Shown here: in pieces, positions 8,778-17,171 of the stretch | Numbering within the stretch: the first letter of the stretch is position 1 | Layout: every line of letters begins with the position of its first letter | NCBI RefSeq assembly: GCF_035989285.1 | Contig: NZ_CP108513.1 | Coordinates: 9,796,001-9,860,000 of the forward strand | Direction of reading: 5' to 3' | Length of the DNA stretch: 64,000 bases | DNA from: Streptomyces sp. NBC_01235 | GTDB taxonomy: Bacteria; Actinomycetota; Actinomycetes; Streptomycetales; Streptomycetaceae | Notes under the pieces: generated by a model | Told to the model about the DNA's origin: nothing | Seen by the model: the letters and a program-made list of their open reading frames with translations, nothing else | Database searches by the model: none | Program-made: the position numbers and the translations under genes

Positions 8778-10874
8778 ATGTCAAAGGTCGAGGGACAGGA
8801 TGTCCCCAGCGCGTATCCACACCCGCAGCTGTTCGGCGTGTGGGGGGACAGCTCCGGGGGCAGCGGTGTCATCGGCAGCACCGGGAACACGGGCACGACG
8901 GAGGCGCCGGTCGGCGGCGTGTTCGGCGACACCAAACAGCACGGTGGCGTAGGAGTCGTGGGCCGGTCCCAGCACGTCCAGGGGGGCACGGGCGTCGTGG
9001 GTATCAGCGCCGGCGGGGTCGGCGTGTCGGGCATCGGCAACGGATCCGGTCCCGGGGTGCTGGGCACTGGCGGCCAAGGCCCGGGCGTGCAAGGCGAGAG
9101 CACCCAAGGGGCCGGGGTGACCGGCAAGGGAGCTCCCAGCAGCCCCGGCGTCATCGGCATCGGCAGCGGGGGTCCTGGAGTGGAGGGCACGAGCGTCCAG
9201 GGCGCGGGCGTGTCCGGCATTACCACCGGGTCCGGACCAGGACTGCTCGGGTCTTCGACCGTCGGCCCCGGGGTGGCGGGCACGAGCTCCGGCGGCCCCG
9301 GCGTCTCCGGCGAGGGCACCGGCTCCGGCCCGGGCGTCACGGGCACCGGTGTCACCGGCCCCGGGGTCCAGGGATCCAGCGCGCAGGGCGACGGTGTCAC
9401 GGGCACGGGCGGCAGTACGGGCGCGGGCGTCGTCGGCACCGCCCTCGCCGGTCCCGGGCTCTCCGGAACGAGCACGAAAGGCTCCGGAGTCCTCGGCCAG
9501 GGCGGCGGCACCTCGCCGGGCGTGGACGGGAAGGCCACGGGCGGGCCGGGAGTGTCCGGCACGAGCACCGACGGCCCCGGCCTCTCGGGCAGCAGCACGA
9601 AGGGCGACGGCGTCACCGGTCAGGGGGGAGGGCAGGGCGCGGGTATCACGGGCCGCGCGACCGAAGGCCCGGGCGTCTCGGGCACCAGCACCAGCGGTGT
9701 CGGTCTCCGCGGCACGGGGGGTGGGACCTCCGCCGGCGTCGAAGGCGTCGGCTCGTCCGGCGCGGGTGTGATCGGTACGAGCACGCAGGGCGCCGGGGTG
9801 TCCGGCACCAGTACGCAGAGCGTCGGCGTCACCGGAAAGGGCGGCGGTGCGAACGCCGGCGTGGAGGGAACCGGCACCTCGGGCCCGGGCGTGTCCGGCA
9901 CCAGTACGCAGGGCGTCGGCGTCACCGGTACCGGAGGCGGATCCAGCGCCGGAGTCGTCGGCACCGGCAGCGGCGGCGCCGGCCTCAAGGGCATCAGCAC
10001 CAGCGGTGCGGGCGTCCTCGCCGAGAGCACGAGTGGCGCGGGTGTCTCTGCGTCGAGCACACAGGGCACCGGTGTCTCGGGCACGAGTACGCAGGGCGTG
10101 GGAGTGTCCGGCAAGGGCGGCGGCACGAATCCCGGCGTACAGGGCACCGGAGGTGCCGGGCCCGGCCTGTCCGGCAGCAGTACGGGGAACGCCGGGGTGT
10201 TCGGCAAGGGCGGCGGCACGAATCCCGGCGTCGAGGGCACCTGCACCTTCGGTCCGGGCGTCAGCGGCACCAGCGCCCAGGGCTACGGAGTCAAAGCCGA
10301 CGGAGCCACCGGTCTGTACGCGACGGGGGCGTCGCGAGCCGCCTACCTGGAGGGCGACGTCGTGATCACCGGAACGGTGTCCGACGGCGCGAGCCGCATG
10401 AGGATCGACCACCCGATCCAGCCCGAAGACCGCTATCTGGTCCACGCGGCGGTCGTGTCCCCCGAGCTGAAGACCGCCTACGACGGCACGGCCGTCCTCG
10501 ACGAGGACGGCCGTGCAACGGTCGAACTGCCCGATTGGTTCGAGTCGTTGAACGAGTCCTTCCGCTATCAGCTCACCGCCGTCGGCGCCCCGGCCCCCGA
10601 TCTCCACGTCAGCCGCCCCCTCGCCGATCACACCTTCGCGATCGCGGGGGGCGGGGCAGGCCTTGAGGTCTGCTGGCAGATCACCGGAGTCCGCTGCGAC
10701 AACTGGGCCCGGGCCAACCCGCTGACCACCGACGAGATCAAGCCCGAGGAGGAGAAGGGGTTCTTCGTGCACCCCGAGCTGATCGGCCGGCCGGCGGACC
10801 GTTCCCTCTCCGCACTCGTCGCCCAGCCCGCCGCACGGGGCACCGCGCCCGAGGAGAGGCCGGGTCCGGGGTGA
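8778..10874 (+). CDS. Glycine-rich repeat fibre with conserved C-terminal tip domain
   Basis: A 698-aa protein with a strong ribosome site (GAGGAG) before the ATG. Residues ~20-515 consist of about fifty 10-11-residue units of the form GxGVxGTSTxG, often alternating with GKGGGTNPGVEG. This pattern is expected of a beta-solenoid or trimeric fibre shaft. The C-terminal ~170 residues form a non-repetitive domain (VVITGTVSDGASRMRIDHP, then VVSPELKTAYDGTAVLDEDG and PDWFESLNESFRYQLTAVG) of the type found at the ends of fibre/S74-like repeat proteins. The context suggests a receptor-binding fibre of the injection system. The matching DNA repetition makes copy-number change by slippage likely. Confidence 0.6.
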   Translation: MSKVEGQDVPSAYPHPQLFGVWGDSSGGSGVIGSTGNTGTTEAPVGGVFGDTKQHGGVGVVGRSQHVQGGTGVVGISAGGVGVSGIGNGSGPGVLGTGGQGPGVQGESTQGAGVTGKGAPSSPGVIGIGSGGPGVEGTSVQGAGVSGITTGSGPGLLGSSTVGPGVAGTSSGGPGVSGEGTGSGPGVTGTGVTGPGVQGSSAQGDGVTGTGGSTGAGVVGTALAGPGLSGTSTKGSGVLGQGGGTSPGVDGKATGGPGVSGTSTDGPGLSGSSTKGDGVTGQGGGQGAGITGRATEGPGVSGTSTSGVGLRGTGGGTSAGVEGVGSSGAGVIGTSTQGAGVSGTSTQSVGVTGKGGGANAGVEGTGTSGPGVSGTSTQGVGVTGTGGGSSAGVVGTGSGGAGLKGISTSGAGVLAESTSGAGVSASSTQGTGVSGTSTQGVGVSGKGGGTNPGVQGTGGAGPGLSGSSTGNAGVFGKGGGTNPGVEGTCTFGPGVSGTSAQGYGVKADGATGLYATGASRAAYLEGDVVITGTVSDGASRMRIDHPIQPEDRYLVHAAVVSPELKTAYDGTAVLDEDGRATVELPDWFESLNESFRYQLTAVGAPAPDLHVSRPLADHTFAIAGGGAGLEVCWQITGVRCDNWARANPLTTDEIKPEEEKGFFVHPELIGRPADRSLSALVAQPAARGTAPEERPGPG

Positions 10875-11052
10875 CCTGGGTGCGCCCGTCGACGAGCCTG
10901 CCGAAGCCGAGGTCCTCGCACCGGTTCTCCGGGGCCTCCACCCCGTGGAAGGGGTGCCGATGTCCTCGAACAGCGCCTCGCGCCTCGGTTTCATCGCCGT
11001 CGACGCGGCGAGCGCCTCCCTGGCCGGTACAGCCATCAACGCCGCCACCTGA

Positions 11053-11094
11053 GTACTACAGCCGTGGATCGTGATCTTGCTGGTCGGAGCCGGT
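11053..11094 (+). repeat. Left terminal inverted repeat of IS701-type element
   Basis: Begins GTACTACAGCCGTGGATCGT and continues through GATCTTGCTGG to GGAGCCGG. By eye it matches the reverse complement of 15074-15115 with about four mismatches in 42 bases. The transposase frame begins 8 bp inside. Confidence 0.75.
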
Positions 11095-11101
11095 TCCGGG
11101 T

Positions 11102-12499
11102 ATGCGTACGGCCACCAGTGATCATCGGTGTGTGAAGACAGACGAACAACCGATGGCCGCGGTGCACGGCCCAGATCCCGCTCGCCGGCGGGCGACGTTC
11201 GAGGTCCTGATGGGCCGGATAGCCTCCCGGTTCGCACGGGTCGAATTGCGGCGGCAAGCACGGGAGTTCGTCCTCGGCCTGCCGGCGGGCCTGCCACGGA
11301 AGAACTGCTGGACGCCGGCCGAGCACGCCGGCCATGCCAGCCCCGACCGGCTGCAGCACCTGCTCGCACGGGCGAAGTGGGACGCGGACGCCGTCCGTGA
11401 CGATCTGCGCGGCTTCGTCGTCGACCACCTCGGCACAGGAGACGTCGTCCTGGTGGTCGATGAGACCGGTGACCTGAAGAAGGGCACGCACACGGTCGGG
11501 GTCCAGCGCCAGTACACCGGCACCGCCGGACGCGTCGGAGAACAGCGAGGTCGCTGTCCTCCTCGCCTACTCCACCCCGCGAGGTCATGCCGCGATCGAC
11601 CGGGAACCCTACGTGCCCCGCTGCTGGACCGACGACCCCGACCGGTGCCGGGCCGCTGGCATTCCGGAGGACCACACCTTCGCGACGAAACCCCAGCTCG
11701 CCGCCCGCATGATCGACCGGGCCCTGACCGTCGGGATCACCGCGGCCTGGGTTGCCGTCGACGAGGCATACGGCGGCAACACGCCCCTGCGTAACACCCT
11801 CGAACAACGCGGCCAGGCATACGTCCTCGCCGTCGCCCGTGACCACCACATCACCACCCGGGCCGGAAAGAGCGCGCCGATGACCTGGTGAAGAAGATCC
11901 CGAAGCGGGCCTGGCAGAAACTCTCCGCCGGAGCCGGAGCCGGCGCCAAGGGCCACCGCCACTACGACTGGGCCCTGGCCGTGATCGCGGACGGGCGGCC
12001 CGGACACCGGCACCTACCACTCGCCACAACCGCCGCACCGGCGAACTCGCCTACTACCGCTGCTACTCGACCGCCGAGACCCCCTGACCACCTTCGTTAT
12101 GGTTGCCGGCGGCGGTGGACCATCGAGGAGACGTTCCAATCATCCAAGACCCTGGCCGGTCTCGACGAACACCAGGTCAGACGCTGGACCTCTTGGCACC
12201 GCTGGGTCACCCTCGCCATGCTCGCCCACGCCTTCCTCGCCGCCGTCACCGCCGCCGAGCAGACCCAGCACAAGCTGATCCCACTGACCCGTAACGAGAT
12301 CCAGCACCTGTTCACGACCCTCGTCACACAGCCCCGGCACACCACCGGGCACCGACTCCGCTGTTCACACTGGCGCCGACGCCACCAAGGAATGGCGGGG
12401 GCTCGCCACCCGCTACGCCAAGACCCCTATCAGCCACCTTGCCGGACTCCACCTGCGCGGCGTGGTCGTCTGGCTCCGCAGCCTCCAATGAAGATCTGA
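11102..12499 (+). pseudogene. IS701-family transposase, frameshifted
   Basis: The N-terminal half is intact in one frame (starts ~11102) and carries the family's first catalytic region, VLVVDETGDLKKGTHTVGVQ. At ~11535 the frame shifts; a second frame continues with AAWVAVDEAYGGN (second Asp region). A third frame from ~11888 carries KKIPKRAWQKLSAG, and the C-terminal part has WTIEETFQSSKTLAGLDEHQ, the usual glutamate region. At least three frame breaks leave no functional enzyme. The last codons (MKI stop) lie in a short sequence that is repeated at the end of the tetR gene. Confidence 0.8.
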
Positions 12500-12516
12500 A
12501 CAGCACACGCTCTAGG
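12488..12516 (+). repeat. Direct repeat, copy A, at cassette boundary
   Basis: Sequence ATGAAGATCTGAAC followed by a GCACACGCTCTAGG block. It is repeated at 13688-13718 with a 2-3 bp length difference in the middle. It holds the transposase stop on the + strand and the SnoaL gene stop on the - strand. Confidence 0.7.
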
Positions 12517-12967
12517 CCGAGGTGGCACTGCTCGCCTGCACGGCCGCGACAAGTACGTCGAGTCGCCCGCGGACTCGGGCGGCGGTGACATGGTCGAAAT
12601 AGTCGCGGGAGCTGATGATCTCACCGTCGCGCACCCGCAGCACGAAGATGCCGGGCAGCGCGAAGGGTTCGCCGGTCTCTGCGACTGTTCCCTGGTACTC
12701 GAACTCGGCGACGATGACCTCGGGGTCGGTCGTCTCATGGATCGTGATGTTGGTTGCCCGACGGTGCAGCCGGGGGCCGGCGTCGGTCGGCCTGAAGTGT
12801 TCGCGCAGTTCGTCGCGGGTACGGAGTGCGGCAGCACGAAGCGGGTCGAACGGGTGCACGACATGGGTCTGCTCCGCATACAGATCGGGCAGTTCGCTCC
12901 AGCGGCCCTCCGCAACACCGTTCACGAGCGCGAGGAAAACCTCCCGCGGACTGAGGGCTTGGGTCAT
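12512..12967 (-). CDS. SnoaL-like (NTF2-fold) protein
   Basis: A 151-aa protein with the NTF2-like layout: an N-terminal helix (SPREVFLALVNGVAEGRW), ELPDLYAEQTHVVHPFDP and then four strands including IVAEFEYQGTV, PFALPGIFVLRVRDGEI and the SRDYFDH ending typical of SnoaL-like proteins. Such proteins are small isomerases/cyclases or ligand-binding proteins; the substrate cannot be read from sequence. It is transcribed divergently from the tetR gene across a long palindrome, so it is the probable target of that regulator. It sits inside the IS-bounded segment. Confidence 0.75.
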   Translation of the reverse strand: MTQALSPREVFLALVNGVAEGRWSELPDLYAEQTHVVHPFDPLRAAALRTRDELREHFRPTDAGPRLHRRATNITIHETTDPEVIVAEFEYQGTVAETGEPFALPGIFVLRVRDGEIISSRDYFDHVTAARVRGRLDVLVAAVQASSATSA

Positions 12968-13012
12968 GACACTCTCCTGTCGTCTGCGCCGACGTGCAGT
13001 GGCATCGCACTA

Positions 13013-13060
13013 CTATCCGAAGTGCGGACTCCGATTATACGGAGTCGCGACTTCGGATAG
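13013..13060. promoter_or_regulatory. Long palindromic operator between snoaL-like and tetR genes
   Basis: Two 21-bp arms (CTATCCGAAGT...GACTCCG and CGGAGTC...ACTTCGGATAG) flank a 6-bp spacer. The arms pair perfectly except for a 3-bp block at gcg/gcg. The spacer on the - strand reads TATAAT, a consensus -10 pointing at the SnoaL-like gene, so TetR binding would occlude that promoter. The palindrome lies 22-69 bp upstream of the tetR start, so autoregulation is also likely. Confidence 0.75.
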
Positions 13061-13081
13061 CGGCATACGAGTGAAAGCGCG

Positions 13082-13699
13082 ATGAGCACCCCAGGTAACC
13101 GAGAGATGGGCGGCAGACGGCCGCAACGCGCTGACGCGCGAACCAACCGCGAGCGGATTCTGAACGTCGCCGAGGAGGTATTCGGCAAGGGCGGCCAGTC
13201 TGCGTCCACCGAAGAGGTGGCCCGCCTGGCCAACGTCGGCATCGCCACAGTCTTCCGTCACTTCCCCACCAAAGCGGCGCTGCTGGAGGCCGCTCTCGTG
13301 CAGCGGTTCGATCGCCTGCGCGAGCAGGCCGAAACGCTGTTTCACGCCACGGACCCGGGTGCAGCGTTCTTCGACTTCTTCAGCCACCTCGTCGCCGACG
13401 CGTCCGGCAAAATCGCCATAGCCGAGGCGCTGCTCGAGGCCGGTGGTGACAACGGCGGCGACGCCGCTCAGGCATCGGACGGACTACGTCGAGCCGTCGG
13501 TGCTCTGCTTCAGCATGCCCAACGCGCCGGCGCCGTCCGAGATGACGTCGAACTGCCCGAGGTGTACGCCTTGCTCGTGGCCACATCACGAGCCTCCGCA
13601 CACGCCCACCTCAAGGAGGAGGTACGAGACCGGATGCTCGCCATCGTCTTCGACGGCCTCGCGCCACTCCGGAACTCGCAGCCGCAGATGAAGATCTGA
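13082..13699 (+). CDS. TetR/AcrR family transcriptional regulator
   Basis: A 205-aa protein. Residues ~20-65 are a classic TetR helix-turn-helix: RERILNVAEEVFGKGGQS, then STEEVARLANVGIATVFRHF and PTKAALLEAAL. The C-terminal ligand-binding half is helical and ends MKI. The start at 13082 was chosen as first ATG downstream of the operator; a second ATG at 13106 (MGGRRPQ) is possible. It probably represses the divergent SnoaL-like gene and itself. The final codons coincide with a direct repeat also found at the transposase end, suggesting that the SnoaL-TetR pair entered the element as one cassette. Confidence 0.85.
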   Translation: MSTPGNREMGGRRPQRADARTNRERILNVAEEVFGKGGQSASTEEVARLANVGIATVFRHFPTKAALLEAALVQRFDRLREQAETLFHATDPGAAFFDFFSHLVADASGKIAIAEALLEAGGDNGGDAAQASDGLRRAVGALLQHAQRAGAVRDDVELPEVYALLVATSRASAHAHLKEEVRDRMLAIVFDGLAPLRNSQPQMKI

Positions 13700-13718
13700 A
13701 CTCGGCACACGCTCTAGG
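13688..13718 (+). repeat. Direct repeat, copy B, at cassette boundary
   Basis: Second copy of ATGAAGATCTGAAC...GCACACGCTCTAGG. It covers the end of the tetR gene and the stop of the beta-lactamase-like gene on the - strand. With copy A it brackets the SnoaL-TetR pair. Confidence 0.7.
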
Positions 13719-14865
13719 AGCGGGTCCGGCACAGTTCCTGGTCCACGAGTGTGATCATGGCCTGCTCGGTGTCCTGACCGCCGTCACTGCTGACGTACAC
13801 CACGGCGGTCCGGGTCCCGTCTCGGGTGGCGCCACCCCAGGTGATATAGCCGAGCAGTTCGCCCCGGTGACCGAAGTAGCTGCCACCACAGGACAACGGG
13901 ATCTCGGCAAGACCGAGTCCGTACCTCACGCCCAGCTCGGGCGCGTTCACGGTGGTCGTCATCTCGTCGAGTTGCGCCGTAGCCAGCAGACGGCCGCCGA
14001 GCAGCGCGGCGTAGAACCGGTTCAGGTCGTGCGCGGTGCTGATGACCGATCCGGAGCCGACGGCCATACTCGAATTGAGCACCGTAACGTCGGTGCCGGT
14101 GCCGGTGCCGGTGCCGAACGCGTAGCCCTGGGCGTGCGGGCCCAGGATGAACGGGAAGGTGCCGGGCGTACTGGTGTCCCTCAGACCCAGCGGGCGGATG
14201 ATCCGGTCGTTCACCTCCTGCGCCCAGCTCCAACCGGTGACCTTTTGGATGATCATCGCGGCGAGAATGTAGTTGGTGTTGGAATACGACCATTGTTCGT
14301 CGTCCGGGAAGAATTTGGGAGGGAGCTGCATCGCCAGCCCCACCAACTCCTCGGGGGTGTAGGTGCGGAATCGCTCGGCTCGATAGCCGTCCGCGCTTTT
14401 CAACGCGGGTATTTCCGGCCCGATGTCACGGATGCCGCTGGTGTGCTGCAGCAGCTGCCGCACGGTGATCTGGCTGCCGTCGTTGCCGTTGCCCCGGACC
14501 ACTCCCGGAAGCCACTGCTCGACGGTGTCCTCCAGGGACATTCGCCCCTCGCCGACGAGTTGCAGCACGACCGTGGCGGTGAAGGTCTTGGTGGCGCTGC
14601 CGATCCGAAATCTGCCGTTCAGTGGCATCTGCCTCCTGGTGCCCCTCTCGGCCGTCCCCGCGCGCGCGATGTCACGTGTGTCCGGTGACGTCACCTCGGC
14701 GGACACACCAACGGCCCCGGTGTCGTGGACCGCATCCACCTGCTGCTGGAGCGGATCGCCCTGCGGCGGCTTCGCCGCCGCCGTCCCGGTCGACGTGGCG
14801 AAGAGAACCGCGCCCAGGCTGCTCAGGACAAGCAGGTCCCGCCGACGCCTTCCTGGCACATGCAT
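13714..14865 (-). CDS. Secreted serine hydrolase, class C beta-lactamase/DD-carboxypeptidase family
   Basis: A 383-aa protein counted from the ATG at 14865, which gives a good export signal: an Arg-rich start (MHVPGRRRRDLLVL), a hydrophobic core and an AAA cleavage region near residue 31. An upstream in-frame ATG at 14958 would add 31 polar residues before it. Catalytic motifs are in order: Ser90-x-x-Lys93 (IGSATKTF), YSNTNY (YxN) and FGHRGELLGY in the KTG/HxG position. Family members act as DD-peptidases, esterases or beta-lactamases in the cell envelope. The twin-Arg-like start could mean Tat export. The gene lies inside the right end of the IS-bounded segment. Confidence 0.85.
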   Translation of the reverse strand: MHVPGRRRRDLLVLSSLGAVLFATSTGTAAAKPPQGDPLQQQVDAVHDTGAVGVSAEVTSPDTRDIARAGTAERGTRRQMPLNGRFRIGSATKTFTATVVLQLVGEGRMSLEDTVEQWLPGVVRGNGNDGSQITVRQLLQHTSGIRDIGPEIPALKSADGYRAERFRTYTPEELVGLAMQLPPKFFPDDEQWSYSNTNYILAAMIIQKVTGWSWAQEVNDRIIRPLGLRDTSTPGTFPFILGPHAQGYAFGTGTGTGTDVTVLNSSMAVGSGSVISTAHDLNRFYAALLGGRLLATAQLDEMTTTVNAPELGVRYGLGLAEIPLSCGGSYFGHRGELLGYITWGGATRDGTRTAVVYVSSDGGQDTEQAMITLVDQELCRTRS

Positions 14866-15073
14866 AATGATCCCCGTCCTGTTCGGGTTGCCTGCGTGTT
14901 CAGCGCTCAGGCTGTGGCCCCTGGTGTTCCGCTCCCGGAGCCGGTGGTCGACGACCATCCCACCAGCGATGAAGGGATCGGCCCATCCGGCTCTCCCCCC
15001 GACGTGCCGATGCGCTGTCCTCAGGGCAGTGCTGGGGGTTCCCCCCGTGGGGACACCGAGGCTTCTTCCCCCG

Positions 15074-15115
15074 GCCGGCTCCGGCCAGCAAGATCACGAT
15101 CTACGGCTGTAGTAC
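15074..15115 (-). repeat. Right terminal inverted repeat of IS701-type element
   Basis: Reads CCGGCCAGCAAGATCACGAT then CTACGGCTGTAGTAC, the inverted partner of 11053-11094. The reading frame of the neighbouring broken gene opens exactly at its outer edge. Confidence 0.75.
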
Positions 15116-15358
15116 CAGGCACTTCCGGCCGATGGCGGCACGATCGTTGTTCCCGCAGGCGTCGCCAGGGATTACGCCCTGCTCGACGAAATTCACCCCA
15201 ACAGGATCAGAAGTGCTGAGCAGTGGTTCAGGCGAGAAGAGCGGTTGGGAAGGGAACTCGGCAAGGGAAGTCTCTGGGAGAGGGTCCAGCCGGAGAACTG
15301 GAGCATGGACTCTGCGGTCCTCAAGAGCAGCGCGGATTTCAGAACGGGCGAGTTGTGA
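15116..15358 (+). pseudogene. C-terminal fragment of an unidentified gene cut by the IS element
   Basis: An open frame of about 80 codons begins at the outer edge of the right inverted repeat (TAG within the repeat, open from 15113) and ends at TGA 15356. It has a natural-looking composition (GGTIVVPAGVARDYALLDEI, then WFRREERLGRELGKGSLW) unlike the shadow frames around it. No start with a ribosome site is present. I do not recognise the family. It looks like the 3' end of a gene whose 5' part was lost when the element inserted. Confidence 0.45.
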
Positions 15359-15464
15359 ACGGGTGAGTGGCGCTTACCTGCGCCTCGGGCATGCGAGCCG
15401 TCGGCAGCAGTCGCCGAAGAGTTCGGCTTGGGGCTGATCAAATCTCCGTGTCCAGTCCGGTGAT

Positions 15465-15623
15465 CTAACCGGCAAGGATGCGGAGAATGAGAACCTGGTC
15501 TTCGTTACCGATCCCGACGCGGAACGAGCCGGTGCGGGGAAGGCCGTGTTCGACCCAGGCGGCCACGGTGACCAGCACGACCTCAAGTCGTGTGCCTGCC
15601 GGGGTGAGTTGGTACTCCAATGG
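15465..15623 (-). pseudogene. C-terminal fragment of a winged-helix (HxlR-like) regulator
   Basis: On the - strand an uninterrupted 52-codon stretch contains LEYQLTPAGTRLE, the wing-to-last-helix signature of HxlR-type regulators, and ends VLILRILAG with a TAG stop. The DNA-binding N-terminus is absent upstream. It lies just downstream of the membrane-protein gene at 15687. Confidence 0.4.
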
Positions 15624-15686
15624 GGCGGGATCTGCGGGTGGGCGGTGCGGGTGGGCGATGCGGTTGGCCGGCCCAGTGAGGTTTTC

Positions 15687-16862
15687 TCACTGCCCGGCGG
15701 TGAGGAACAGAGATCCGACCAGAACTGACAGGAGGATCTCGTAGCCGAGGACGATGCACGCCAGGGCCAACACTCCCTTCTGCCACAGACGCGGTCCGCG
15801 GTAGGGAAGGAGCGGTGGCTGGTCCGAGGGTTGGAGCGCCGCTTCGGTCGGGGTCGTGCCCATCTCCGCGTGGGTGCGCCACCAGTGACGTAGCGTTTGG
15901 ATCTTGGCTTCGAACTCCGAGTCCCAGAGCACGCGTCCGACACGCGGTACCGGCAATGGCGTTCGGCGACTGCTCGCTTCAAGGACGACAGGCCTGCGCC
16001 CGCCTCGGTGGCGCTCGACGGCGATCCCCTGAATCTCGTCCCAGGGAACGGTTCGGGGCCGCAGCCCTCGTATGACCAGGTGGTCGGCAGTGAGGATGAC
16101 GCCTCTACCGAAGCTCAGGAAGCCCGCGCCCAGCAGCAGCGAGATCGCGACGAGTGCGCCGAGCGTGCGGCCAAGGAGCGTCGGGTGATCAGCGCCGGGC
16201 CCCTCGGCGAACCCCGCCATCACCGCGTCAGCCGCAAGCCAGCCGAGCAGCAGGACCGTGGGCACCGACCGGCTTGCCGCAGGTCGCATGCCCAGTCGCT
16301 CGGGCAGCCGGCCGTAGGTATGCCCCCAGGCGCCGAGTTCACCAGCTGTGTCTTCGACTCGGGCCGCGCCGCCGTTGGCAAGCCACCAGCTTCGGATGGT
16401 CGCGACCTTGTCGTCGAACCGGCGGTCGCGGGACAGGAAACCGGAGCTGGGCATTCGTAGCGCGGTGCGGCGTCCATCCGTCTCGTAGAGGACCACCCGC
16501 CGTCCGCCGGTGAACGGCTCGACCGCGACCTCGGCCACGTTGGTCCACGGGATGGTCCGGCGGCGCAGGTTGTGGACGACGACCGCCTCAGGAGTCAGGG
16601 TTACCCCGACGTAGCGGCTCAGCACCCACAGTTCGAGCGTGACGAAGAACGGCAGCACCATGGCCAGGACCCGCGATTCGAGCGGCAGGCCGGGCAGCCC
16701 GGGCCGCTGGTGCGCCCACAGCAAGGAGTTCGACAACTGCATCAGCACGGCGGCGCCGAGGAACAGGCCCAGTGGCAGGGACTGCTGCCACGAAGCCCGA
16801 TAGCGGACTCGGCCGACCATTCCCGATGATTCCGCTCCGCCATTGCGGGCTTCCTGGTTCAC
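15687..16862 (-). CDS. Membrane protein with two PH-like modules
   Basis: A 391-aa protein from the GTG at 16862, preceded by GGGGAAG at 5-nt spacing; this start was chosen over upstream in-frame ATGs that lack a ribosome site. The protein has two similar halves. Each has a pair of transmembrane segments (LPLGLFLGAAVLMQLSNSLL; ALVAISLLLGAGFLSF) followed by a bacterial-PH-like strand set (VTLTPEAVVVHNLRRRTIPW; ILTADHLVIRGLRPRTVPWDE) and a short helix with RSWW/RHWW. Two more transmembrane helices end the protein. The duplication within one chain is clear. Function unknown; such proteins are usually membrane-anchored scaffold or sensor proteins. Confidence 0.7.
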   Translation of the reverse strand: MNQEARNGGAESSGMVGRVRYRASWQQSLPLGLFLGAAVLMQLSNSLLWAHQRPGLPGLPLESRVLAMVLPFFVTLELWVLSRYVGVTLTPEAVVVHNLRRRTIPWTNVAEVAVEPFTGGRRVVLYETDGRRTALRMPSSGFLSRDRRFDDKVATIRSWWLANGGAARVEDTAGELGAWGHTYGRLPERLGMRPAASRSVPTVLLLGWLAADAVMAGFAEGPGADHPTLLGRTLGALVAISLLLGAGFLSFGRGVILTADHLVIRGLRPRTVPWDEIQGIAVERHRGGRRPVVLEASSRRTPLPVPRVGRVLWDSEFEAKIQTLRHWWRTHAEMGTTPTEAALQPSDQPPLLPYRGPRLWQKGVLALACIVLGYEILLSVLVGSLFLTAGQ

Positions 16863-17171
16863 AGCTCTTCCCCCTGCCGCACGAGCAACGCGGGGCATCA
16901 TGCCTGGCCAGGGACTGCTCGCGCAATGGCTACCGGCGGCCCCAGCCCGACAGAGCAACTGGCAGGCAGGGCGAGAACGCGCCTTCTGCTCGTAGCGCCC
17001 ACGGCGCTACTCCTGCTCCGGCCCTCCGCTCGGGAGCGCATCTGCCCGGTGTTGCGATCTGGGTGCATGGCCGGGTCGCACTGGAGCCCCCGGCCGCGGG
17101 TGGCCGTGAAGCCCCTGGTAGGACGCTTCTCGCTGCATGGTCGTCTGGCGAACCAGAGGCTCACGTCGGTC

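Larger units (their letters stand above)
11053..15115. mobile_element. IS701-type element with passenger genes
   Basis: The interval is bounded by ~42-bp inverted repeats starting GTACTACAGCCGT on both sides. Directly inside the left end is an IS701-family transposase reading frame, now frameshifted. The remainder holds a SnoaL-like gene, a TetR regulator and a class C beta-lactamase-like gene. An IS701 element normally carries only the transposase (~1.4 kb), so this is either an IS that picked up passengers or two IS ends flanking a segment after loss of the second transposase. I see no convincing target-site duplication (ctga on the left, cagg on the right). Confidence 0.6.

Noticed and set aside
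9000..10300. Regular short DNA repeats that could suggest a CRISPR or tandem-repeat locus
   Set aside because: The periodicity follows codons of the Gly-rich protein repeats and has no constant repeat/variable spacer structure. No CRISPR array was seen anywhere in the window.
8781..12038. Very long open frame on the minus strand opposite the fibre gene
   Set aside because: It is an antisense shadow of the glycine-rich repeats; its own repeats are Ala/Gly/Asp-rich mirror images, it has no ribosome site and it runs through the IS end.
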